Shown one piece after another: positions 7,233 to 13,312 of a stretch of DNA of 17,742 nucleotides. The position numbers and the translations under genes are program-made. Each line of letters opens with the position of its first letter. Position 1 is the first letter of the stretch. Source of the DNA: Lachnospiraceae bacterium UBA7589 (GTDB taxonomy: Bacteria; Bacillota; Clostridia; Lachnospirales; Lachnospiraceae); the NCBI GenBank assembly GCA_002476495.1, contig DLKL01000004.1:1-17742 (forward strand), given 5' to 3'. The notes under the pieces are model-generated. The model searched no databases. It was given only the letters and a program-made list of their open reading frames with translations, and was not told the origin of the DNA.

Positions 7233-8345
7233 CTAGTTAGCTACAACCTCACCTGTTTCCTTATCAAAGATATGTACCTTGCTTAAATCAAATGCAAACT
7301 GAACTGAATCACCAGGTCTTGCAGTAGTTCTTGGATTTACAGATGCTGTAATATCGAACTGATCGATAGTAAAGTATAAGTAAACCTGAGCACCTAACAT
7401 CTCATAGATGTTAATTCTTGCATCGATAACGCTCTCTGGTGATGATTCAATAAACAATTGCTCATCATGAATATCCTCCGGACGGATACCAAGAACAACT
7501 TCCTTGTCAATAAAGTCTCCGCTGATAAGCTTAGCAGCCTTTGACTCAGGAACCTTAATTGAATGTGAACCGAACATAAGGAGCACGTCAGCACCTGACT
7601 TAACAACCTTACAATCGATAAAGTTCATAGGTGGCATACCCATAAATCCTGCTACGAATAAGTTACATGGCTTATCATAAAGATTCTGTGGTGTATCAAC
7701 CTGCTGAATAATACCATCCTTCATAACAACGATTCTTGTACCAAGAGTCATCGCCTCAGTCTGGTCATGTGTTACATAGATAATAGTAGTCTGAAGTCTC
7801 TGATGAAGCTTTGAAATCTCAACTCGCATCTGAACTCTCAGCTTTGCATCAAGGTTTGAAAGAGGCTCATCCATAAGGAATACCTTTGGTTCACGGACAA
7901 TAGCACGTCCCATTGCAACTCTCTGTCTCTGACCACCTGACAAAGCCTTTGGCTTTCTGTCAAGAAGATGTTCAATATCAAGAATCTTGGCAGCCTCATG
8001 TACCTGCTTGTCGATCTTCTCCTTTGGTACCTTTCTGAGCTTAAGTCCATATGCCATATTATCATAAACTGACATATGTGGATAAAGAGCGTAGTTCTGG
8101 AATACCATGGCAATATCTCTATCCTTTGGTTCAACGTCGTTAACCATCTTGTCGCCGATCCATAACTCACCTGAGCTGATATCCTCAAGTCCTGCAATCA
8201 TTCGAAGAGTTGTGGACTTACCACATCCTGAAGGACCAACGAAAATGATAAACTCCTTATCTTCAATCTCCATTGAGAAATCCTTAACAGCGTTAAATCC
8301 GTTAGGATAAATCTTGTAAATATTTTTAAGTGATAAACTAGCCAT
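7233..8345 (-). CDS. Carbohydrate ABC transporter ATPase, MsmX/UgpC type
   Basis: This CUT1-family ATPase energises sugar importers. The nucleotide-binding domain has Walker A GPSGCGKST (37-45), Q-loop Gln83, signature LSGGQRQR (135-142), Walker B VFLMDEP (155-161) and H-loop His193. The C-terminal half is the MalK-like TOBE region (about 235-362) with GIRPEDI at 286-292. Length (370) is typical. No permease or solute-binding gene is nearby, and the gene has a strong AAGGAGG RBS and its own terminator. It therefore resembles the shared ATPases MsmX (Bacillus) and MsmK (streptococci), which serve several sugar transporters. That multitask role is inferred from its isolation. The 181-bp upstream gap should contain its promoter, but I cannot single one out. 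Confidence 0.93.
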   Translation of the reverse strand: MASLSLKNIYKIYPNGFNAVKDFSMEIEDKEFIIFVGPSGCGKSTTLRMIAGLEDISSGELWIGDKMVNDVEPKDRDIAMVFQNYALYPHMSVYDNMAYGLKLRKVPKEKIDKQVHEAAKILDIEHLLDRKPKALSGGQRQRVAMGRAIVREPKVFLMDEPLSNLDAKLRVQMRVEISKLHQRLQTTIIYVTHDQTEAMTLGTRIVVMKDGIIQQVDTPQNLYDKPCNLFVAGFMGMPPMNFIDCKVVKSGADVLLMFGSHSIKVPESKAAKLISGDFIDKEVVLGIRPEDIHDEQLFIESSPESVIDARINIYEMLGAQVYLYFTIDQFDITASVNPRTTARPGDSVQFAFDLSKVHIFDKETGEVVAN

Positions 8346-8526
8346 TAAAATATTTCCTCCTTAGATTAGCTTAATTTACTGACTCAATATGTTTTGATTT
8401 TACACTAAAGAACTTTTAAAAGCCATATTACAATTTAACAAATAACCCCGATTTTTATTGTGTATTTTGTATATCAATATTTTTTGAGACTTTTTTTTAT
8501 CTATTTTCAACAAAAACAAAACTTTG
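8346..8526. other. AT-rich intergenic region upstream of the sugar ABC ATPase
   Basis: This 181-bp gap is very AT-rich. It has an AAGGAGG ribosome binding site next to the ATPase start and several imperfect -10/-35-like boxes, for example TTGTTA followed 17 bases later by TAAAAG on the minus strand, none convincing. No GC-rich stem marks the end of the upstream YitT-family gene. I see no catabolite-response-like site and no small ORF. Confidence 0.4.
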
Positions 8527-9387
8527 CTATCCTCGGAACTTTGTGAAACCTTCACCAAAAGCCTCTCTTATATCCCCTACAAAGCAGAAGGCATTTTTAT
8601 CAATTTTGTACAGATTCTGCCTTATTTTCACCATCTCCTTATCAGGTACAACGCACATTATCATGTTTTTACTTTTACCTGTATATGCCCCCTTTGATTC
8701 AATATAGGTTACACCCCTTCCTGCAATTTCAAGAATATATCTTGCGACTTCATCATATCTGTCAGATATAATATAAATAAGCTTCGCCCTGTTTGGTCCC
8801 TCCATTATGCTGTCCGACACCTTGGCTACTATATATATGGCTATTATGGCATATATTCCCTTTTCAATGCCAAACACAAAAGCTCCGGCTATTACAATCA
8901 AGCCATCTATCAAAGCCATTATTTTAGGAATGGATACATAGGGAATCCTCCTGTTAATAAGGGTTGCCGCAAGATCAGTACCTCCTGACGATGCATAGGA
9001 GGCAAATATAAGTCCCAGACCCGTTCCCATAATAACACTTCCCGTAATTATATCCACCAGCAGGTTTCCTGTAAGGATATCCAGTGGTTTCACTATGCCA
9101 AGAAGGGTAGTAAGACTTATTGTGCCAAACAAAGTCTTTACAAATATATCCCTTTCAAGGATTTTATATCCCATTATAAACAAAGGAATATTAATAATGG
9201 CATTTACCAGCCACATCGGTACACCCCAAAGCTCCTTAAGTATTATAGCAACACCGGTTACACCTCCCGGTACAACCCCGGTTGTATCAAAATAAACCAC
9301 CACTGCAACAGACATAAGCAGGGTTCCTGCTACAACACAAATATAATGTTTTAACTCTTCTCTGTCATTAATAAAAAAGCTCTTCAT
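8527..9387 (-). CDS. YitT-family membrane protein (DUF161 + DUF2179)
   Basis: Five or so hydrophobic segments fill about residues 14-200: first helix YICVVAGTLLMSVAVVVYF with the family motif VPGGVTGVA just after, and SSGGTDLAA near 133-141. A soluble C-terminal DUF2179-like domain (about 202-282) contains RGVTYIESKGAYTGKSK. Function is not firmly known; relatives have been proposed as transporters. Length (286) is normal. The ATG at 9385-9387 has no Shine-Dalgarno upstream and lies in the arm of a terminator-like hairpin. An internal ATG (codon 25) has AGGA 9 bases before it but would cut away half of the first helix, so I keep the first ATG with reservation. The gene is 36 bases after the LytR_C gene on the same strand. 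Confidence 0.88.
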   Translation of the reverse strand: MKSFFINDREELKHYICVVAGTLLMSVAVVVYFDTTGVVPGGVTGVAIILKELWGVPMWLVNAIINIPLFIMGYKILERDIFVKTLFGTISLTTLLGIVKPLDILTGNLLVDIITGSVIMGTGLGLIFASYASSGGTDLAATLINRRIPYVSIPKIMALIDGLIVIAGAFVFGIEKGIYAIIAIYIVAKVSDSIMEGPNRAKLIYIISDRYDEVARYILEIAGRGVTYIESKGAYTGKSKNMIMCVVPDKEMVKIRQNLYKIDKNAFCFVGDIREAFGEGFTKFRG

Positions 9388-9404
9388 ACAATAAGTATGA
9401 AGAG
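9373..9404 (-). terminator. Terminator-like hairpin overlapping the yitT-family start codon
   Basis: CTCTTCATAC (9380-9389) and GTATGAAGAG (9395-9404) form a perfect 10-bp stem with a 5-nt loop. On the minus strand one C and then six T follow (9373-9378), and five A precede the stem. It can end the LytR_C transcript. The downstream arm contains the ATG of the next gene (9385-9387), so it may also act as an attenuator or translation blocker. Confidence 0.65.
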
Positions 9405-9423
9405 TTTTTCATAAAATATTCAT

Positions 9424-9969
9424 TTATTGGTCATCATCGGCAATTCCTATAATAATTACTATGTCATAATCCGAAAGATCCTCATATGCTCCCTCCGGCA
9501 TATTCCCTACCTGGTACGATGCACCGTCAAAATACTCAACCAGATCCCTGCCTACGCCATCCTCCTTTGCCACGATAATCGTATTGTCCTTAGTATTTCT
9601 GAAATCTGTTGCATAGGTATTGGAATATCCTTCACCATTAAGCTTCTTGCACCATCTTCCCGCAAGACCTCCTACCTCTGTGCTGTTAAGAACAGCTATT
9701 TTCTTGTCGTAGGATTTTGCTGTTTCCTCCTCAGCCGTTGCTTCCTCTGTAGTCTCTGTAGAGTTATCAAGAAGATCATCCCGAGCTCCCGGGTCATATA
9801 GTACATTTTCATCCACTGTGGTAACCGGAGTTTTGTCCTTCCCATCCTCTTTCCTTACTATCTTAGTTAGAAATACTATAAGAAAAACAGCTATTCCTAT
9901 ACCCAATATAATAACTGCCGCTCTCAAAAACATTGAGAAAAACAGTCCCACTGCGCTTTGCTTTTTCAT
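9424..9969 (-). CDS. Membrane-anchored LytR_C-domain protein
   Basis: This 181-residue protein has a short basic N-terminus, one transmembrane helix (about 15-38), an acidic Thr/Glu-rich linker (about 55-85) and a C-terminal domain (about 89-177) that fits LytR_C: it starts KIAVLNSTEVGGLAGRW and ends in DIVIIIG. LytR_C domains usually lie at the end of LytR-CpsA-Psr wall-polymer ligases; here the catalytic LCP domain is absent. It probably faces the cell wall side, but its role is unknown. The start has GGAGG 8 bases upstream of ATG. A well-formed promoter lies at 10006-10034 and a terminator-like hairpin follows the stop. Confidence 0.8.
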   Translation of the reverse strand: MKKQSAVGLFFSMFLRAAVIILGIGIAVFLIVFLTKIVRKEDGKDKTPVTTVDENVLYDPGARDDLLDNSTETTEEATAEEETAKSYDKKIAVLNSTEVGGLAGRWCKKLNGEGYSNTYATDFRNTKDNTIIVAKEDGVGRDLVEYFDGASYQVGNMPEGAYEDLSDYDIVIIIGIADDDQ

Positions 9970-10005
9970 ACATACTACCTCCGAATTTCCATCTATATAT
10001 TGGCT

Positions 10006-10034
10006 AGTATATCAAATGCCGCAAATATTTTCAA
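10006..10034 (-). promoter_or_regulatory. Predicted sigma-A promoter of the LytR_C gene
   Basis: On the minus strand TTGAAA (10029-10034) and TATACT (10006-10011) are separated by 17 bases, a near-consensus vegetative promoter. It diverges from the SDR promoter, with 23 bases between the two -35 boxes. Confidence 0.7.
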
Positions 10035-10057
10035 CACGCTCATTGTAAATGTTTTAC

Positions 10058-10086
10058 TTGCGGTAATTGGTTTTATGATAGATAAT
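10058..10086 (+). promoter_or_regulatory. Predicted promoter of the SDR gene
   Basis: TTGCGG (10058-10063) and GATAAT (10081-10086) are 17 bases apart. Transcription would start near 10093, giving a leader of about 25 bases that includes the AGGAGA ribosome binding site. Confidence 0.5.
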
Positions 10087-10118
10087 ACACATATCATTCA
10101 TCATATAGGAGATTCATT

Positions 10119-10844
10119 ATGAAAACAGCAATTATTACAGGTGCCTCCCGGGGTATAGGAAAGGAATGTGCTCTGCTTCTGGCAGACAAATACGATTTCA
10201 TTGGTATATGTTCCTCAAAAAGTGAGGATGAGCTCATGGGAGTCAAAGACAGTATTCTTAAGAAAAACACGAGCTGCAAGGCCTTCGTGGGAGATGTGTC
10301 CCAATACCATTTTGTTTCGGATATGATAGCCGGTATTTTCCGTGAAACCGGCAGGATTGACCTTCTCATTAATAACGCCGGCATATCATCTGTGGGACTT
10401 TTTACCGATACAACTCCTGATATCTGGCAGACAATTTTGAATACAAACCTGACCTCCGTATATAACTGCTGTCATGCAGTTCTCCCTCACATGATTCACG
10501 AAAAATCAGGCCGCATCCTTAATGTATCCTCTGTATGGGGTCTTGTGGGAGCTTCCTGTGAAGTTGCATATTCAGCTGCCAAGGGAGGAATTAACAGCTT
10601 TACAAAAGCCCTGGCAAAGGAGCTGGCTCCAAGTAATATTTCTGTAAATGCAATTGCCTTTGGGGCAATTGACACATCAATGAACCATCACCTTTCCCCA
10701 CAGGAGCTTAGCTCCTTGTGTGAAGAGATACCCGCCGGAAGAATGGCTACAGCAAAGGAGGCTGCCCAATGCATAAGCAGCCTCCTTGATATGCCGTCCT
10801 ACCTTACCGGCGAAATTATAAAATTCGACGGTGGATGGATCTAG
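10119..10844 (+). CDS. Short-chain dehydrogenase/reductase, FabG-like
   Basis: This 241-residue classical SDR has a Rossmann fold with the cofactor loop TGASRGIG (7-14), NNAG (85-88), Asn110, catalytic Ser138, Tyr151 and Lys155 (YSAAK), and the C-terminal GEIIKFDGGW typical of FabG relatives. The cofactor is likely NADP(H). The usual Pro-Gly after the active site (VxPG) is replaced by Phe-Gly (IAFGAIDTSM), so the substrate loop differs. No fatty acid genes are adjacent, so it is probably an accessory 3-oxoacyl- or sugar-type reductase rather than the housekeeping FabG; the substrate is not known. AGGAGA precedes the ATG. It is the only plus-strand gene and ends 4 bases before the stop of the convergent ABC permease gene. 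Confidence 0.92.
   Translation: MKTAIITGASRGIGKECALLLADKYDFIGICSSKSEDELMGVKDSILKKNTSCKAFVGDVSQYHFVSDMIAGIFRETGRIDLLINNAGISSVGLFTDTTPDIWQTILNTNLTSVYNCCHAVLPHMIHEKSGRILNVSSVWGLVGASCEVAYSAAKGGINSFTKALAKELAPSNISVNAIAFGAIDTSMNHHLSPQELSSLCEEIPAGRMATAKEAAQCISSLLDMPSYLTGEIIKFDGGWI
10755..10787 (-). terminator. GC-rich hairpin inside SDR 3' end, possible natAB terminator
   Basis: AAGGAGGCTGC (10755-10765) and GCAGCCTCCTT (10777-10787) form a perfect 11-bp stem with an 11-nt loop, within the SDR coding region. For minus-strand transcripts it lies 62-94 bases past the permease stop, where a terminator would be expected, but only TTT follows the stem. It could instead be a chance result of coding constraint (KEAAQCISSLL). 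Confidence 0.35.
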
Positions 10845-10848
10845 ATTA

Positions 10849-12081
10849 TTAATTTTCCTTTTTAAGTGCCTTTAATGCATTGGTGAGCTTTATAGGGTTT
10901 CCATATCTCAAAGTAGATGCCCGGAAAATCTTTCCGCCTATGAAGCCCATCAATATAACAGAGCCGTACAAAATAACAGCCGAAATCACTATTTCCCACA
11001 GGGCGACATCCCCCATTGCAACTCTGGCAAACATGGCGCTATATGAGCTTATAGGAAGATATGAGCACACCTTTATAACTGCTCCGTCAACATTCTGAAG
11101 CTGGACAAGCACTACAAAATATACCAATGTTACCAGCATCTGTGCAGTTCCCGCAGTTTTGTTAAGATCCTCTATCTTTGATACCAGTGCTCCAAGCGCA
11201 CCGTAAATAAATGCATAGAACAAAAATCCCCCTACTCCGAATACCGCAAAGGTAAGTAATACATCCCCCGGTATATCAAGGAACATCTTTATTGCCTGGC
11301 CCCAGTAGTCCTTATTGAACTGGTAAGCCCCAAGAAGTCCGATTGCGATTACACCCACCTGGAATATCATTGCAACCGTTCCGGCAAATACTTTTCCGAA
11401 CAGAAGGGAATTGGAGGAGGTGCTTGTGACAAGTATCTCTATAGAACGATTACTTTTCTCATTTGTTACTCCGGAGGCAATAGATACACCATACATAATT
11501 ACCAGCATAAATACTATAATCACAAGTATATAGCAATACCAGTAATTCTGTTCCCCATCCTTACCGAGAACATTTTCTCTGGCATTTATCGGTGCATATT
11601 CCATTGCCATAAAATCTTCATAATCAAGATTGTTTTCCTTACAATATTCAGTCTTAATTATATATTTCATGTATTCCTCAAACACTTCCATGTCATTGTT
11701 GGAAATACTTTTGTTATAGATATAAAAATCAAAATCATTTGTGGAATTGATTACAAAGCCTGCCTCTGCCGTTCCGTCTTCCACCAGCTTTTTTACCTGC
11801 TCCTCGGTATCACAGACCTTAAAATTGCCATCCGGGAAAATGTGTTTCAGCTCTTCCATATTTCCCAGCTCCTCCGGATCACAGATTGCCATTTGTCTCA
11901 TATCCTCTTCACTCACCGACTCCTGGGAATCGTCCTTGCTTCCCTTTATGCTGTCTATAACTCTCGGAGCAAACATGATAGCAGCGGCAACTATGGCTAT
12001 AAGTATCGTAGATATTATGTATGATTTACTTTTAAAGTAATTATCTAACTCGAATTTAAAAATTGTCTTAAAGCTTCTCAC
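10849..12081 (-). CDS. ABC-2 type exporter permease, NatB-like
   Basis: This 410-residue permease has TM1 at about 20-40, a large extracytoplasmic domain (41-178) and five further helices (about 180-203, 228-252, 273-300, 312-328, 360-384). The conserved ABC-2 segment NEKSNRSIEILVTS (207-220) follows TM2. This fits NatB of the NatAB Na+ exporter and related bacitracin/lantibiotic exporters; the substrate is not determinable. The start is GTG, with GGGAGG 8 bases upstream inside the ATPase gene and a 14-bp overlap, so translation is coupled. The two likely form one complex. The 3' end abuts the convergent SDR gene. Confidence 0.92.
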   Translation of the reverse strand: MRSFKTIFKFELDNYFKSKSYIISTILIAIVAAAIMFAPRVIDSIKGSKDDSQESVSEEDMRQMAICDPEELGNMEELKHIFPDGNFKVCDTEEQVKKLVEDGTAEAGFVINSTNDFDFYIYNKSISNNDMEVFEEYMKYIIKTEYCKENNLDYEDFMAMEYAPINARENVLGKDGEQNYWYCYILVIIVFMLVIMYGVSIASGVTNEKSNRSIEILVTSTSSNSLLFGKVFAGTVAMIFQVGVIAIGLLGAYQFNKDYWGQAIKMFLDIPGDVLLTFAVFGVGGFLFYAFIYGALGALVSKIEDLNKTAGTAQMLVTLVYFVVLVQLQNVDGAVIKVCSYLPISSYSAMFARVAMGDVALWEIVISAVILYGSVILMGFIGGKIFRASTLRYGNPIKLTNALKALKKEN

Positions 12082-13075
12082 TTCGTTTTCCTCCCTTTTT
12101 CTTTTTATTTATCTTATTATTTGTTTCCTCTTTATCCTCTTTGGGTTCTTTGGCATTCTCAGCTTCTTCTCCCACCTTTGATACGAATATATCGTTAAGG
12201 GATGGCTCATATGCCCCAAAAGCTTTAACGTCTACATTCAGTTCTTTAAGCTTTTCCAGAACCTGCCATTGATTCACATTTTCCTTCATATCCAATATTA
12301 CATAGTGTTTATTTGTAAACAGAACACTGACAATTTCATTGAGCTTTTCATTACAAATATCCTTTAACTCCTCCAGTGTATAATTATATGCCGACACAAT
12401 TTTTCTTCCCTTGCCATATTGACTTTTTATCTCATCAAGGTTTCCGCTGAGAACAACCTCTCCCTTATTGATAATAACTATGTCCTCACAAAATTCTTCC
12501 ACATAGCTCATCTGATGGCTTGAGAATATAACTATTTTACCCATCGAAATGAGCTCAGATATCACATCCTTGAGTATCTGTGAATTGACAGGATCAAGGC
12601 CACTGAACGGTTCGTCAAGAATAACTATATCAGGCTCTGCGACTAAGGTGGCAGCAAGCTGAACCTTTTGCTGGTTGCCCTTTGAAAGTGTTTCCAGCTT
12701 TCTTTGTGTATACTCAGAAACCTGAAGCTTCTCCAACCATTTTTCAGTGCTTTTATTAGCCTCCTTCCTGTTCATGCCTCTCAGCATGGCAAGATATACC
12801 ATCTGTTCTTTTACGGTCTTTTTCGGATAAAGTCCCCTTTCTTCAGGAAGATAACCCACCTGGCTGCCGTCAGGCTTAAATTTTTTCCCATCAAGAAGTA
12901 TTTCTCCCTCATTGGCTCTGAACACATCCATTATTATTCTTATTGTGGTAGTTTTTCCGGCACCGTTACGCCCCAGAAGTCCCAGGGCCCTTCCGCTTTC
13001 CACGGAAAAATTTATACCATGAAGTATTTCTTTGCCCTCAAAGCTCTTTTTTATATTCTTTAATTCAAGCTTCAT
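12068..13075 (-). CDS. ABC exporter ATPase, NatA-like
   Basis: The cytoplasmic ATPase partner of the permease has Walker A GRNGAGKTT (35-43), the YLPEERGLY segment (75-83) in place of a Q-loop as is usual for NatA relatives, signature LSKGNQQK (130-137), Walker B VILDEP (151-156) and H-loop His187. A C-terminal DUF4162-like region (about 215-298) follows. The last 35 residues form a charged Glu- then Lys-rich tail that also encodes the ribosome binding site of the permease gene. Start ATG is preceded by AGGAGG at 9 bases. Promoter and palindrome lie upstream (13133-13173). No regulator gene of the usual GntR or two-component kind is directly adjacent. Confidence 0.94.
   Translation of the reverse strand: MKLELKNIKKSFEGKEILHGINFSVESGRALGLLGRNGAGKTTTIRIIMDVFRANEGEILLDGKKFKPDGSQVGYLPEERGLYPKKTVKEQMVYLAMLRGMNRKEANKSTEKWLEKLQVSEYTQRKLETLSKGNQQKVQLAATLVAEPDIVILDEPFSGLDPVNSQILKDVISELISMGKIVIFSSHQMSYVEEFCEDIVIINKGEVVLSGNLDEIKSQYGKGRKIVSAYNYTLEELKDICNEKLNEIVSVLFTNKHYVILDMKENVNQWQVLEKLKELNVDVKAFGAYEPSLNDIFVSKVGEEAENAKEPKEDKEETNNKINKKKKGGKRSEKL
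12090..12095 (-). promoter_or_regulatory. Internal ribosome binding site for the permease gene
   Basis: GGGAGG on the minus strand lies 8 bases before the GTG start of the permease, wholly inside the Lys/Gly-rich 3' end of the ATPase gene. This supports GTG as the start and coupled translation. Confidence 0.7.
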
Positions 13076-13132
13076 GTTTATTTTCCTCCTAATAATAAAT
13101 CCTCATACATATTCTTTTCCAATCGTGCACAA

Positions 13133-13147
13133 AATAACCGTGTTATT
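13133..13147. promoter_or_regulatory. Palindrome downstream of and overlapping the natA -10 box (possible operator)
   Basis: AATAAC and GTTATT are perfect inverted 6-bp arms around a CGT spacer. They overlap the -10 hexamer (13145-13150) and the expected transcription start. The position is that of a repressor site; the regulator is unknown. Confidence 0.45.
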
Positions 13148-13173
13148 GTATCACAAGTATTATAAGTATTCAA
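13145..13173 (-). promoter_or_regulatory. Predicted sigma-A promoter of natAB
   Basis: On the minus strand TTGAAT (13168-13173) and TACAAT (13145-13150) are separated by 17 bases. The leader to the ATG at 13075 would be about 63 bases. Confidence 0.65.
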
Positions 13174-13220
13174 GCTTCTCCCGGTATCCTGTTTATTTCG
13201 TTTTATATATAATTCCCGGC

Positions 13221-13264
13221 ATAAAATATAAAATGTGGCATTAAACTAATATTCAATGCCACAT
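13221..13264 (-). terminator. Terminator after the Na/Pi cotransporter gene
   Basis: ATGTGGCATT (13233-13242) and AATGCCACAT (13255-13264) form a perfect 10-bp stem with a 12-nt loop. On the minus strand the stem is followed by the T-rich run TTTATATTTTAT (13221-13232). It starts 49 bases after the stop and separates this unit from natAB. Confidence 0.7.
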
Positions 13265-13312
13265 AAGGATTACTCAATTACAAACATAATTTAGATATTG
13301 TAGCCGGGGCAG

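Noticed and set aside
8346..8526. Catabolite response element upstream of the sugar ATPase
   Set aside because: No stretch fits the CcpA cre consensus well enough; the region is simply AT-rich.
9315..9317. Codon 25 ATG as the true start of the YitT-family protein
   Set aside because: It has AGGA at a good distance but would remove about half of the first transmembrane helix that the family needs; kept only as an alternative.
10900..10960. Hairpin CGGAAA-ATC-TTTCCG as SDR terminator
   Set aside because: The stem is only 6 bp, lies inside the permease gene and has no U-tract on the plus strand.
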